From NCBI GenBank assembly GCA_947460825.1, contig CANHHA010000011.1:1-64000 (forward strand): a stretch of DNA of 64,000 nucleotides. Reading direction: 5' to 3'. Positions 51,689 through 60,580 of the stretch are shown here, piece by piece. Each line of letters opens with the position of its first letter. The first letter of the stretch is position 1. The notes beneath the pieces were generated by a model, which saw only the letters and a program-made list of their open reading frames with translations, made no database searches and had not been told where the DNA came from. The position numbers and the translations under genes were made by a program. This stretch comes from Flavobacteriales bacterium. Lineage in GTDB: Bacteria > Bacteroidota > Bacteroidia > Flavobacteriales_D > Crocinitomicaceae.

Positions 51689-52372
51689 ATGAAAAAACTT
51701 CTTTTAATACTCAAGTATAGTGTTTCACTGGTTGGATTAATTGTAGTTTCCTTCTTTCTTCTTTGCGTTTTCTTGGCCCTAATTCCGGTAGAAAAAGAAA
51801 AAACCGAAGAACCAAAGCTTGTTAGTATTTACTTTATGCAATCTGGAGTTCATACCGATCTCATCTTACCTGTACATCACAAGATACAAAATTGGGACGC
51901 CTTGTTTCCCTATGAAAACAATAAAGTGTACGATACAACCTTTCATTGGATTGGAATTGGCATGGGTGATAAACGATTTTTTCTAACCACCCCCAGTTTT
52001 AACGATTTAACCTTATCCACAGCCTTTCGCGGTGCGTTTGGCTTAAATGGTGCCGCGATTCATGCGTATTATCATTACGAAATCCCCATTGACCGTCCAA
52101 CCATCAAACTAAAAATCACGGAAAACCAATATCGAAGACTCTGCAGATATATTAAAAGAACCATCCGCTTTAAAAACAAAAAACCTATTCTTCTTGAATC
52201 AAAAGTTGAAGGAACAACCTTTGACTACGATCGATATTATGATGCAAAAGGTGCTTACAGCGTTCTGAATACCTGCAATTCCTGGGTAAACGAAGGCTTA
52301 AAGTTTTCCGGACAACGCGGATGTTATTGGACCGCTTTTGCTGGGGGAATTTTCTACCAATATGGGAAATAG
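51689..52372 (+). CDS. TIGR02117/DUF2459 family protein, 227 aa
   Basis: Start at ATG 51689, one base after the DedA stop, giving a membrane helix MKKLLLILKYSVSLVGLIVV as a signal anchor. The domain begins YFMQSGVHTDLILPVHH and contains HWIGIGMGDKRFFL and TCNSWVNEGLKFSG, the His and Cys of the family suggesting an NlpC-like amidase or protease. It belongs to the DUF2459 group first noted near urease genes; function unknown. Its end overlaps the next gene by 11 bp. Confidence 0.8.
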   Translation: MKKLLLILKYSVSLVGLIVVSFFLLCVFLALIPVEKEKTEEPKLVSIYFMQSGVHTDLILPVHHKIQNWDALFPYENNKVYDTTFHWIGIGMGDKRFFLTTPSFNDLTLSTAFRGAFGLNGAAIHAYYHYEIPIDRPTIKLKITENQYRRLCRYIKRTIRFKNKKPILLESKVEGTTFDYDRYYDAKGAYSVLNTCNSWVNEGLKFSGQRGCYWTAFAGGIFYQYGK

Positions 52373-53180
52373 ACTGTTCTTTCTTCTTTGTTTAGTAATT
52401 TCCTCCCTACATGCCCAGGATCGTTTATTGATTTTTGCCAATGGATACTTAGGGCCCTCAAAAGATCAGATACCGAGAGATAACGGAGTGAGCACTAAAC
52501 GTCAAAGCTATTGGTATCGTTACGATGACACCTTAATCAATCGGTTTATGCCCACGAAACCGATATATATTTCAGGACATCATCCGTTGAGCACCTCTCC
52601 TCATCGGAGTAAATTCCGATTTGCTTGTTCTTATATTTTCACTCGTTTTATCTGGTTTCGTAGTAGCCATGGTTTCGGACTAAACACCAAGCCAAATCCC
52701 GAAGGATTTTTAACGCGTTATGAAAACGGAAAAATCTGCGGAAGAAACTTTTTACAATTTGCAAAGGACTCCTTAAAATCAAACCCCCGGAAAGATACGC
52801 TTGACTTTGTTTGTCACAGCATGGGCTATGCCTATGTTCTTGGATTTTTAACTCAAGTAGACACCATTTACAACTTGGGTAAGATTTTGATTATTGCCCC
52901 AGAAACCCCTGATTTTATGGGATACGACTGGAATAAATTCCAAGAAGTTTGGCAATACGGAAGTAATTTGGGTGAAAAAAAAGCGGATGTAATTTGCGTG
53001 CAAGACGGCATTGCCCCACAGGGCCCCGTTAAAAACCTAGAAAACTTAGCAAGCGGAAAAGGCGGAAGAGTCTTTGTTCCAAAATATGCCAGAAGGGGAT
53101 TTATTTTTAGTCACCATTTAAACTGGTTTGATTGGTTTTATACCGTTCAACCGGGGGATTATGGATTTTTCAAACGCTAA
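52362..53180 (+). CDS. exported alpha/beta-hydrolase-like protein, 272 aa
   Basis: ATG 52362 gives MGNRLFFLLCLVISSLHA, a signal peptide; it overlaps the end of the DUF2459 gene. LLIFANGYLG starts the hydrolase core, LDFVCHSMGYAYVLG is a GHSMG-like nucleophile elbow with Ser, and HHLNWFDW supplies a possible His near the end. Otherwise divergent; substrate unknown. The murB promoter overlaps just downstream. Confidence 0.7.
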   Translation: MGNRLFFLLCLVISSLHAQDRLLIFANGYLGPSKDQIPRDNGVSTKRQSYWYRYDDTLINRFMPTKPIYISGHHPLSTSPHRSKFRFACSYIFTRFIWFRSSHGFGLNTKPNPEGFLTRYENGKICGRNFLQFAKDSLKSNPRKDTLDFVCHSMGYAYVLGFLTQVDTIYNLGKILIIAPETPDFMGYDWNKFQEVWQYGSNLGEKKADVICVQDGIAPQGPVKNLENLASGKGGRVFVPKYARRGFIFSHHLNWFDWFYTVQPGDYGFFKR

Positions 53181-53195
53181 GTAACTCTTTTTTGT

Positions 53196-53203
53196 TAGTT
53201 TTG
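53196..53203 (+). promoter_or_regulatory. -7 element of murB
   Basis: TAGTTTTG matches TAnnTTTG and ends three bases before the ATG at 53207, implying a leaderless murB transcript. Confidence 0.5.
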
Positions 53204-53206
53204 ACC

Positions 53207-54211
53207 ATGCAAAAAGGGATTTCTCTAAAACCATTTAACACCTTCGGAATTGATGTAAAAGCAGCGTCGTTTGCATCATTTGACTCAATCGAGGATTTAA
53301 TTACACTACTCCCAAGTATAAAAAAACAGGAAACCTTAATTTCTGGCGGCGGAAGCAACATGTTATTCACTAAAGATTTCGAGGGCCTTTTTGTTCGAAA
53401 TTGCATCAAAGGAATCAAGGAAATCGAACGTACTGAAACGCATGTGGTTATTGAAGCTGGGGCCGGAGAAAACTGGCATGACTTCGTGATCCACTGCGTT
53501 GATCATGGCTTTGGTGGTATAGAAAATCTAAGTTTAATTCCAGGCTGTGTTGGCGCCTCCCCTATGCAGAATATTGGTGCATATGGCGTAGAAATTAAAG
53601 ACACCTTTGCTTATCTGGATGCCGTAGAAATTTCTACGGGCGAAGTAAAGCGATTTCATCTAGCCGATTGTGCTTTTGGCTATCGAGAAAGTGTTTTTAA
53701 GCGTGCATTGAAAAATCAATATGTAATCTGTCGTGTAGCTTTTACCTTATCACTAAATCCTACAATTAATACATCTTACGGAATAATTGAAGCAGAACTC
53801 AAACAAATGGGAATAACCAGCCCCGGCATTAAAGAGGTCAGCAACGCGGTAATTCGCATTCGTCAATCGAAGCTACCCGATCCTAAATTACTTGGGAATG
53901 CAGGAAGTTTCTTCAAAAACCCGGTAGTTTCTGACGAGGTTCTTCAATCAATTCAATCAACCTATGAACGCGTTCCCTCCTATCCCGCCGGAGAAGGTCA
54001 CGTGAAATTAGCAGCGGGTTGGTTAATCGAACAAGCGGGTTGGAAAGGAAAACGATTTGGCAATGTGGGAGTGCATGAACTTCAGGCCCTTGTATTGGTG
54101 AATTATGGTGGCGGCACCGGAAAAGAAATTTATGACCTATCGCAGCGCATCATTGAAGATATCCAAGAAAAGTTTGGCGTAAGCTTGGAGCGTGAAGTAA
54201 ATATCTATTAG
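53207..54211 (+). CDS. murB: UDP-N-acetylenolpyruvoylglucosamine reductase
   Basis: Start at MQKGISLKPFNTFGIDVKA, which matches the family N-terminus; 25 upstream codons overlap the previous gene. FAD-binding motifs: LISGGGSNMLFTKDFEG, LSLIPGCVGASPMQNIGAYG and ESVFK; the late GNAGSFFKNPVVS carries the catalytic Ser and GWKGKRFGNVGVH the other conserved part. The 334-residue length fits type I. It reduces enolpyruvyl-UDP-GlcNAc to UDP-MurNAc in peptidoglycan synthesis. Overlaps the convergent LolA-like gene by four bases. Confidence 0.95.
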   Translation: MQKGISLKPFNTFGIDVKAASFASFDSIEDLITLLPSIKKQETLISGGGSNMLFTKDFEGLFVRNCIKGIKEIERTETHVVIEAGAGENWHDFVIHCVDHGFGGIENLSLIPGCVGASPMQNIGAYGVEIKDTFAYLDAVEISTGEVKRFHLADCAFGYRESVFKRALKNQYVICRVAFTLSLNPTINTSYGIIEAELKQMGITSPGIKEVSNAVIRIRQSKLPDPKLLGNAGSFFKNPVVSDEVLQSIQSTYERVPSYPAGEGHVKLAAGWLIEQAGWKGKRFGNVGVHELQALVLVNYGGGTGKEIYDLSQRIIEDIQEKFGVSLEREVNIY

Positions 54212-54891
54212 TCTTTTTTAAAGACCTCATCTGAAATCCCTTTATTCACGAGATAGTTTGAAAAGATCAATACAATGGTTCCTTTTTCGTTGTCTTTATA
54301 CTTCTTTTCCTTTTCGTTATTGCGAATATCGGAAGCTACACTCTTAGGCATCTTGAATTTTTTAATGTCCACCGTAAAGGTCATTTTATTCGGTAGGCCA
54401 AACTTTTTATTCAGGTTATATTCATAATCTATTGAAACGGTGCCGCTAGACTTGGTAGTTAGTACGGTTCTATAAATTAATTCCTCCGAGGTAGAGATAT
54501 ACACTTTCGCTAATATAATCTCACTGTTTTCGTCTGTTGGAAGGATTGAAATCAAGCGCGTTTTATGCTCATTAATTGTTTTTGCCTCTCCCAATACAGC
54601 GCTATACTTTTTTTCATTGGATAGAAATCCAGTTAAATCACTCATACCTTGTTTAGGCAAGATGGCAATTCCCTTTGATTCCACTTTAAACTTATCATCC
54701 TGTTTAAAATAGATCTTGGCCTTTGCAATGGGAACCTTAATAAACGGGATGGCTGCTTTAATTTGAACATCGGCTTGATAATCTTCAACAAGGTCAATTT
54801 TATCAATGACCCCTTTAAGGATTTCTTCTGCCGTTTGACCAAATCCAACTACCCCTGTGAGGATAAAAACAAAAAGAAAAACTGATTTCAT
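54208..54891 (-). CDS. LolA-like periplasmic protein, 227 aa
   Basis: Signal peptide MKSVFLFVFILTGVVGFG, then TAEEILKGVIDKIDLVEDYQ and AKAKIYFKQDDKFKVESKG, the fold of LolA/LolB-type lipoprotein-sorting proteins and related outer-membrane lipid carriers. The C-terminus IVLIFSNYLVNKGI extends the sheet. Its start overlaps the permease stop by four bases, so it belongs to the ABC exporter operon and may carry what the exporter moves. Not the general LolA; assignment is by fold pattern. Confidence 0.7.
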   Translation of the reverse strand: MKSVFLFVFILTGVVGFGQTAEEILKGVIDKIDLVEDYQADVQIKAAIPFIKVPIAKAKIYFKQDDKFKVESKGIAILPKQGMSDLTGFLSNEKKYSAVLGEAKTINEHKTRLISILPTDENSEIILAKVYISTSEELIYRTVLTTKSSGTVSIDYEYNLNKKFGLPNKMTFTVDIKKFKMPKSVASDIRNNEKEKKYKDNEKGTIVLIFSNYLVNKGISDEVFKKD

Positions 54892-55733
54892 GAGGTAATG
54901 TCTTTTTTATTAAATCGAATGAGGGTAATGCCAAGCAATACTGCAATGTGTGCCACTAAAATAATTACCGATTCCCAAATGGCTGACGTAGGATATGGAT
55001 CTTCGAACACACTGCGCCAAGCCGCCATGTGCGTGGTAAACATATAGGGTTTAATCGCATCAAACACTGAAACATCTAAGGTACCAATGATGGTAAACAA
55101 AATGATAACCGACATGGTGGAAACTATCGGACCAACGCTATTCTTTGCAAAGGCTGAAAAGGCAAGCGATAAGGTGGCAACCGTCCATAATGCAAGAAAT
55201 GCGATGATAAGAGCCAAGCCAAATCGCCACGCTAAATCGGCCTCCGGAATGATCAATAGGCCATTGGAGTTCAACACAATTAAATCGCCGGTACCAAACA
55301 TCCATTTTGCTACAAAAAGGGATAAAAAGCCTAACCAAACGGTCATTATCAAGGTGTAAATCGTCGCTGCAATCCATTTGGACAAAACAATACCCGACCT
55401 AGATATAGGTTTGGTCGCTAACATTCGGATCGTACCTGAGGCTTCTTCCCCAGAGAGTAAGTCGCCCGTGACTAGTGAAATTAATAAGGGAACGTGTACG
55501 ATCAACATCTGCATGATGATGAACGCAATTAAATTACCGTTTAAAATTTTCCCATTAAAACTTAAGGTCTGTTCAAAGGAAGCCGTAACAAAACCGATAT
55601 AAGACTTCCCATCTGCTTTCATGGCAAAAAGTACAATCAAGATTAATAGCGTTAATGCGCCGATTCCGATATAACTTCTAATTTTAGTTGCAATCTTGAG
55701 TAATTCGTTAATCGTATTTTTCCACAGCATCAT
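54888..55733 (-). CDS. ABC-2 type permease, 281 aa
   Basis: Six helices in the ABC-2 pattern, for example IGIGALTLLILIVLFAMKA, IIMQMLIVHVPLLISLVTGD, and ALIIAFLALWTVATLSLAF; GDLLSGEEASGTIRMLATKP is the conserved cytoplasmic loop. It pairs with the ATPase gene upstream (4-bp overlap) and the LolA-like gene downstream. Substrate unknown. Confidence 0.9.
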   Translation of the reverse strand: MMLWKNTINELLKIATKIRSYIGIGALTLLILIVLFAMKADGKSYIGFVTASFEQTLSFNGKILNGNLIAFIIMQMLIVHVPLLISLVTGDLLSGEEASGTIRMLATKPISRSGIVLSKWIAATIYTLIMTVWLGFLSLFVAKWMFGTGDLIVLNSNGLLIIPEADLAWRFGLALIIAFLALWTVATLSLAFSAFAKNSVGPIVSTMSVIILFTIIGTLDVSVFDAIKPYMFTTHMAAWRSVFEDPYPTSAIWESVIILVAHIAVLLGITLIRFNKKDITS

Positions 55734-56635
55734 TTCTCGGTCATTTTAATGAAAAAATCTTCCAAACTTCGTTTGGGAATCACCGCTTTTACGCCACAAC
55801 CGGTCTCTACAAGTCGCTGAATCAATGGTTGGCGAATGTCCTCTTCCATTTCAATATGGTAGGTCCCCTTATAGACTAAACGTGCTGTTAGCGAAGGGAA
55901 ATCCCGTTGTATCGTTTCCTCAAAAACCGTTGGATTAGCTACTGAAATCTCTAGGTTCATACTCTGTTTTTCCAGCAATTCATGCACATCACCTTCTACA
56001 ATGGTTCTACCCTGGTTAATGATTACCATCCGATTTGCAATGATTTCAATTTCAGACAATTGATGCGAAGAAAGGAGTACCGTTTTCTTTTGTTCATCTC
56101 GCAAGCGAAGAATTAAATTTCGAACCTCAATAATTCCTTGGGGATCTAAACCTGTTGTTGGTTCGTCAAGAATGATTACATCTGGATTGTGCAACAAGGT
56201 TTGAGCAATTCCCAACCGTTGCTTCATTCCGTGTGAAAAACCAGAAACCTTATCCCCTTCCCTTCCATTCAAACCAACAAAATCAATCATTTCTTGGATT
56301 TGACGTTTTGTTATGTCCTTCCCGGAAATTCGCGCAAATATTTCTAAGTTACGCTGTGCAGAAAGGTATTTGTAAAAATCAGGTTTTTCTATAATACACC
56401 CAACCCGCGTTAATACTTCGGATCGGTTTTGATTTAGGGATTTACCAAAGAACTTAATCTCCCCGTCTGTCGGACGAATCAGGGATAGCAGGCAACGTAT
56501 GGTTGTACTTTTACCCGCACCGTTTGGGCCTAAAAAGCCAAACACATCTCCTTCATTTACATGAAAAGAAACATCTTTCACCGCGTGAAAGGAACCAAAA
56601 TTCTTCGCTAAGTGGGAAACTTCAATGAGTGCCAT
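55730..56635 (-). CDS. ABC transporter ATP-binding protein, 301 aa
   Basis: Walker A GPNGAGKSTT, Q-loop IIEKPDFYKYL, signature SGFSHGMKQRLGIAQ, Walker B VIILDEPTTGLDP and switch LLSSHQLSE are all present. The C-terminal 90 residues (VANPTVFEETIQRDFPSL) are a DUF4162-type regulatory tail. ATPase of the ABC-2 exporter whose permease and LolA-like partner follow with overlapping starts, so one operon. Confidence 0.95.
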   Translation of the reverse strand: MALIEVSHLAKNFGSFHAVKDVSFHVNEGDVFGFLGPNGAGKSTTIRCLLSLIRPTDGEIKFFGKSLNQNRSEVLTRVGCIIEKPDFYKYLSAQRNLEIFARISGKDITKRQIQEMIDFVGLNGREGDKVSGFSHGMKQRLGIAQTLLHNPDVIILDEPTTGLDPQGIIEVRNLILRLRDEQKKTVLLSSHQLSEIEIIANRMVIINQGRTIVEGDVHELLEKQSMNLEISVANPTVFEETIQRDFPSLTARLVYKGTYHIEMEEDIRQPLIQRLVETGCGVKAVIPKRSLEDFFIKMTEK

Positions 56636-56707
56636 AGGTTGTAAACAATGTAAAGGTAGAAAGGTTGAAGGAATGGTTATGTCTTTTTAGTTACATTTGA
56701 AATAAAA

Positions 56708-58231
56708 ATGAAATATCTTCTGATTTTTCTCGGATTTCTTCCCTTTGCCTTCAAATCACAGTCTTTTGTCAATCGCACGTTCAGTCAACTGTATGATATT
56801 CAGGCTAAATCGGTCGTACAGATGGGAAATGGGTCCTATTTAGTTGTTGGAACACAGAGTTTCTCCAATGGATTTCTAAGTGTTCACGATGTAAATGGTC
56901 AATGTATACAAACACAATTTCTGAGTCAAGGAGCCCTTTCGAGTTTTTCTGAGTTTACGCAGCTCACGAAGATAAATGATACCCTAGCGCTTATTGGTGG
57001 AAAGATATCCATCGCGGTAGGACCTGCAGAAATTTGGCAAGGAATTACGATTGCCATTAATCAAACTGGACAAATTCTTTGGTCAGTAATAAGCAGTATA
57101 ACCGACCCGGGAGTTGATGCTACGGTGCGGGATATTGAACGATTGAATGACAGCACGATGCTTGTACTTACATCGGGTATTGGTACCGCAAGCAATGCCT
57201 TGAGTGAAGTTGATTTCTATGGCAATGTGCATTGGACCAAGGCCTACGATTTGAACGCAGATGGTTTTCAATTGAACGACCTTTGTACAAGAGATTCAAG
57301 CATTTACGCCTGTGGTCAGCAATTTGCGTTGGGAACGTTCTCAGGTGTTATTTTGAAGTTAGATTCTGTAGGAAATTTAATTGAAGGGAATAAATACGAC
57401 CATGGATATCAGCCTGACTTTATTCAGGTAATCGCCCAACATGATGGCTTAGTCCTAGCGAATCGAAGTCATGCAATGAACAGTATGGATCTTATAAAGG
57501 TAAATTACAACGGGAACATTACTGAACAGAAAACTTTTCAGAACGGGATGGGAATGGGCATGATCGAAGAACAGGCGTCAAAGCCACTGTGTGTAATAGA
57601 TAGCGTAACATGTTGGTATTGGCAGGGCGGCGACTTTGGATCGTATGCAAACAAAATATCAACCCCAAATTTACTGCCGATACAATCGCTAATGCACATG
57701 GGGAACATACAGCGCATAATAGAACAAGACACGCTCCTTTACATGTTATCCAGTGGTCCGCTCTACGGGATAAAACAGCAAGTCATTATGCAAAAACACT
57801 ATGCGATATCGGCGGTAGATTCGATTGATCAGCTCTACACGTATTGTACATACCCGAACAACGAGATCCCTTTGAATGAGATTGCCCCAACTAGAACTAG
57901 TTTTACGCCCATGGTGAGTGCAGGCAATTCTCCAAGTCCATGGTATTATCCATTCGTTGCAAACCAACCTTGGACAAACGAACCTTTCTGTGTGGAAATG
58001 TTGGGTGGATTAAACGAAGAAAACCTGAAGTTCGGACCTAATCCGTGTGATGAGAAAGTCCATATTAATGGAAATATAAATCAACCCTACCGTATTTTTT
58101 CAATGGATGGCAAATTAATACAACAAGGAAAAATAGATATTTCGGGTAACATCGAAACATACAATCTCCCCAGTGGAAATTACCTTGTAAAGGTTTCAAC
58201 CAACACGATAAAAGTGGCCATTAAACATTAA
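56708..58231 (+). CDS. secreted protein with T9SS type A sorting domain, 507 aa
   Basis: Signal peptide MKYLLIFLGFLPFAFKS. The middle resembles beta-propeller blades with repeated VVGTQSFSNGFLS, LTSGIGTASNAL and ILKLDSVGNLIEGN units. The last 70 residues form a sorting domain: LKFGPNPCDEKVHIN, YRIFSMDGKLIQQGK, LPSGNYLVKVS, TIKVAIKH. Exported across the outer membrane. A TACATTTG -7 element at 56692-56699 precedes the start. Cargo function unknown. Confidence 0.82.
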   Translation: MKYLLIFLGFLPFAFKSQSFVNRTFSQLYDIQAKSVVQMGNGSYLVVGTQSFSNGFLSVHDVNGQCIQTQFLSQGALSSFSEFTQLTKINDTLALIGGKISIAVGPAEIWQGITIAINQTGQILWSVISSITDPGVDATVRDIERLNDSTMLVLTSGIGTASNALSEVDFYGNVHWTKAYDLNADGFQLNDLCTRDSSIYACGQQFALGTFSGVILKLDSVGNLIEGNKYDHGYQPDFIQVIAQHDGLVLANRSHAMNSMDLIKVNYNGNITEQKTFQNGMGMGMIEEQASKPLCVIDSVTCWYWQGGDFGSYANKISTPNLLPIQSLMHMGNIQRIIEQDTLLYMLSSGPLYGIKQQVIMQKHYAISAVDSIDQLYTYCTYPNNEIPLNEIAPTRTSFTPMVSAGNSPSPWYYPFVANQPWTNEPFCVEMLGGLNEENLKFGPNPCDEKVHINGNINQPYRIFSMDGKLIQQGKIDISGNIETYNLPSGNYLVKVSTNTIKVAIKH

Positions 58232-58238
58232 AATAAAG

Positions 58239-58250
58239 TGATATAAATCA
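58239..58250. promoter_or_regulatory. FNR/CRP-like palindrome upstream of the MBL-rhodanese gene
   Basis: TGATATAAATCA is TGAT-N4-ATCA, the core of FNR-type sites, about 46 bp upstream of a -7 element TAATTTTG at 58296-58303. One site by eye is weak evidence. Confidence 0.3.
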
Positions 58251-58332
58251 GGATTAACTGCAACTTTTATCACATTAAAAACTTCGCTCCTTCATTAATT
58301 TTGTCTTGTTAACCTTAAAAAAAACAGACATT

Positions 58333-59745
58333 ATGAAACTTGAACAAATTTACACCTTATGCCTTGCGCACGCAGCGTATTACTTAGAATCAAACGGAGA
58401 GGCGGCAATTTTTGATCCACTTCGTGAAGTTCAACCATACATTGACAAGGCATTAAGTAACAAAGCAACAATCAAGTATGTGTTTGAAACACATTTTCAT
58501 GCTGATTTTGTTTCAGGACATTTAGATTTGGCTAAAAAAACTGATGCTAAAATAGTTTATGGCCCAACTGCTAAACCAGGATTTGAAGCCATTGTTGCGA
58601 AAGATAATCAAACGTTTAAGATTGGGAACTGTCAGGTCATTGTATTACATACGCCGGGTCACACGATGGAAAGCACTACGTATTTAATAATAGATGAACA
58701 AGGTAAGGAGCACGGAATTATTACCGGTGATACCTTATTTATTGGTGATGTTGGGCGCCCTGATTTAGCTCAACATGTTATCTCTGATCTCACTGAAGAT
58801 AAATTAGCAGGCTATTTATTCGATTCATTGAGAAATAAAATCATGCCCTTGTCCGATGACTTAATCATATATCCGAATCATGGCGCAGGAAGTGCATGTG
58901 GCAAAAAAATGAGCAAAGAAACAACCGATACCTTAGGAAATCAAAAAAGAACCAACTATGCCTTACGTTCAGACATGACGAAAGAGGAATTCAAAAAAGA
59001 ATTGCTCACAGGATTAACCACACCTCCGGGATATTTCCCAAAGAATGTTTTGATGAACATTCAAGGTTCCGAGTCTATTGACACCGTATTGGTTCGCGGA
59101 AATAAGGCCTTAAGCGCTGAAGCTTTTGAATTGGCAGCCAATGAAACGGGTGCCGTAATATTAGACACACGTTCGGCAGAGGAATTTGCCAAAGGATTTA
59201 TTCCCAATTCAATTAACATTGGCATTGATGGAAACTTTGCGATGTGGGTGGGTGAAATGATAACAGACATCAAACAAGAAATCTTACTCATAACAGAACC
59301 TGAACGCGCGGAAGAATCGATTATTAGACTTGCAAGGGTGGGTTATGATAATCCCATTGGGTACCTGAAAGGTGGCTTCGATTCATGGACAACAGCAGAT
59401 AAGGAAGTGGATACGATTTCTAGAATAACTGCCGAAGAATTTGAATCACGATACTCGATGACACCCATCGTAATTGATGTCAGAAAACAAAGTGAATTCG
59501 AATCAGAACATGTAGTTGGTGCAATTAACATCCCTTTAAATCAGATTAACCAGAAAATTAGTGAATTCCCAATGGATCAAACCTTTATTTTACATTGTGC
59601 TGGCGGTTATCGAAGTATGATTGCTGCCTCGATTTTGAAATCTCGTGGGATTGAACAATTTGTAGATGTTATCGGAGGAATGACGGATATTTTGAAAACT
59701 AATATCCCAAAAACTGAATACATTTGTCCTACCACACTTTTATAA
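58333..59745 (+). CDS. MBL-fold hydrolase with two rhodanese domains (persulfide dioxygenase-like), 470 aa
   Basis: Start at ATG 58333 (MKLEQIYTLCLAHAAYYLES); nine upstream codons lie across the -7 element. The metallo-beta-lactamase part has THFHADFVSGH and HTPGHTMES and TGDTLFIGDVGRPDLA, as in ETHE1/Blh persulfide dioxygenases, where one iron oxidises persulfides. Two rhodanese domains follow: the first has TEPE at the active loop and no Cys, so it is inactive; the second has LHCAGGYRS with the catalytic Cys. The layout is that of CstB-like sulfide-detoxification enzymes. Next gene starts one base after its stop. Confidence 0.9.
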   Translation: MKLEQIYTLCLAHAAYYLESNGEAAIFDPLREVQPYIDKALSNKATIKYVFETHFHADFVSGHLDLAKKTDAKIVYGPTAKPGFEAIVAKDNQTFKIGNCQVIVLHTPGHTMESTTYLIIDEQGKEHGIITGDTLFIGDVGRPDLAQHVISDLTEDKLAGYLFDSLRNKIMPLSDDLIIYPNHGAGSACGKKMSKETTDTLGNQKRTNYALRSDMTKEEFKKELLTGLTTPPGYFPKNVLMNIQGSESIDTVLVRGNKALSAEAFELAANETGAVILDTRSAEEFAKGFIPNSINIGIDGNFAMWVGEMITDIKQEILLITEPERAEESIIRLARVGYDNPIGYLKGGFDSWTTADKEVDTISRITAEEFESRYSMTPIVIDVRKQSEFESEHVVGAINIPLNQINQKISEFPMDQTFILHCAGGYRSMIAASILKSRGIEQFVDVIGGMTDILKTNIPKTEYICPTTLL

Positions 59746-59746
59746 C

Positions 59747-60346
59747 ATGGACAAAACATTTTGGAATGAACGCTTCGGAGAACCGGGCTTCATGTATGGG
59801 GATCAACCCAACGATTTTCTTAAAGCGCAAGCACACACCCTTAAACCTGGGGGATAGATTTTGTGTTTAGCAGAAGGCGAAGGAAGGAATGCCGTTTATC
59901 TTGCAACTCAAAGATTTGATGTTACCTGCGTTGATTTTTCCGAATCCGGATTAAAGAAAACTCAGCAACTAGCGGAAACACATGGGGTTTCAGTTTGTAC
60001 GGAATGTGCGGACCTCAGTCATTATGAAATTGAACACGAAGCTTGGGATGGCATAGTAATGATTTTCGGTCATTTTGACGAGGACTTAAGGACTTCGTTG
60101 TACCAACGCATGAGTGCAGGATTAAAACCGGGAGGGACCCTGCTCATGGAAGTATATTCGAAAGAGCAATTATCTTTTGGAACCGGTGGCCCTAAAACCA
60201 TCGAATATCTAAATAGCAAGCAAGAATTAGAGGCTGCTTTTGCTGAATTCAGTTCAGTTTCAATTCAAGAAGTTACCAGAGAAATCAAAGAAGGGGCTTT
60301 TCACAATGGAATGTCAGCGACGGTGCAAGTTCAGTGCATCAAATAG
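59747..60346 (+). pseudogene. SAM-dependent methyltransferase with an in-frame TAG
   Basis: ATG 59747 gives MDKTFWNERFGEPGFMYGDQ, the start of class I methyltransferases of the tellurite-resistance TehB-like group. At codon 37 (59855-59857) a TAG interrupts the loop LKPGG-stop-ILCLAEGEGRN just before the SAM motif (normally VLDLAxGEGRN). The frame then runs to CIK and TAA with all later motifs (VTCVDFSESGLKK, IVMIFGHFDEDLR) intact. One changed base (AAG to TAG) would explain it. Either a fresh nonsense mutation, a sequencing error or readthrough. It follows the sulfur enzyme by one base. Confidence 0.8.
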
Positions 60347-60408
60347 AAATATTAAATTTTTATTACCCGAATACTTGTATTTATGCGAACAATAACTACT
60401 TTTGTCGC

Positions 60409-60493
60409 GGAGAATTGGCAGAGTGGTCGATTGCGGCAGTCTTGAAAACTGTTGTACCGCAAGGTACCGTAGGTTCGAATCCTACATTCTCCG
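60409..60493 (+). tRNA. tRNA-Ser (TGA)
   Basis: Acceptor GGAGAAT pairs with ATTCTCC; anticodon arm GCAGT-CTTGAAA-ACTGT with anticodon TGA; a long variable arm (GTACCGCAAGGTAC) as in serine tRNAs; T-arm GTAGG-TTCGAAT-CCTAC; discriminator G followed by CCA in the genome (60494-60496). Confidence 0.95.
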
Positions 60494-60502
60494 CCAAAAC
60501 AT

Positions 60503-60534
60503 AAAAAAGCTAGCCGAAAGGCTGGCTTTTTTTA
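60503..60534 (+). terminator. terminator of tRNA-Ser
   Basis: AAAAAGC-T-AGCC and GGCT-G-GCTTTTT pair around GAAA, followed by more T. Confidence 0.85.
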
Positions 60535-60580
60535 TTACCAGTAGCGATCATTGCTTGCAATAGTGAGCTAAATGGTAATA

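Noticed and set aside
59855-59857. Programmed recoding of TAG (pyrrolysine)
   Set aside because: No downstream structure or pyl genes are visible, and position 37 lies in a loop where a Lys codon one base away is the simple ancestor.
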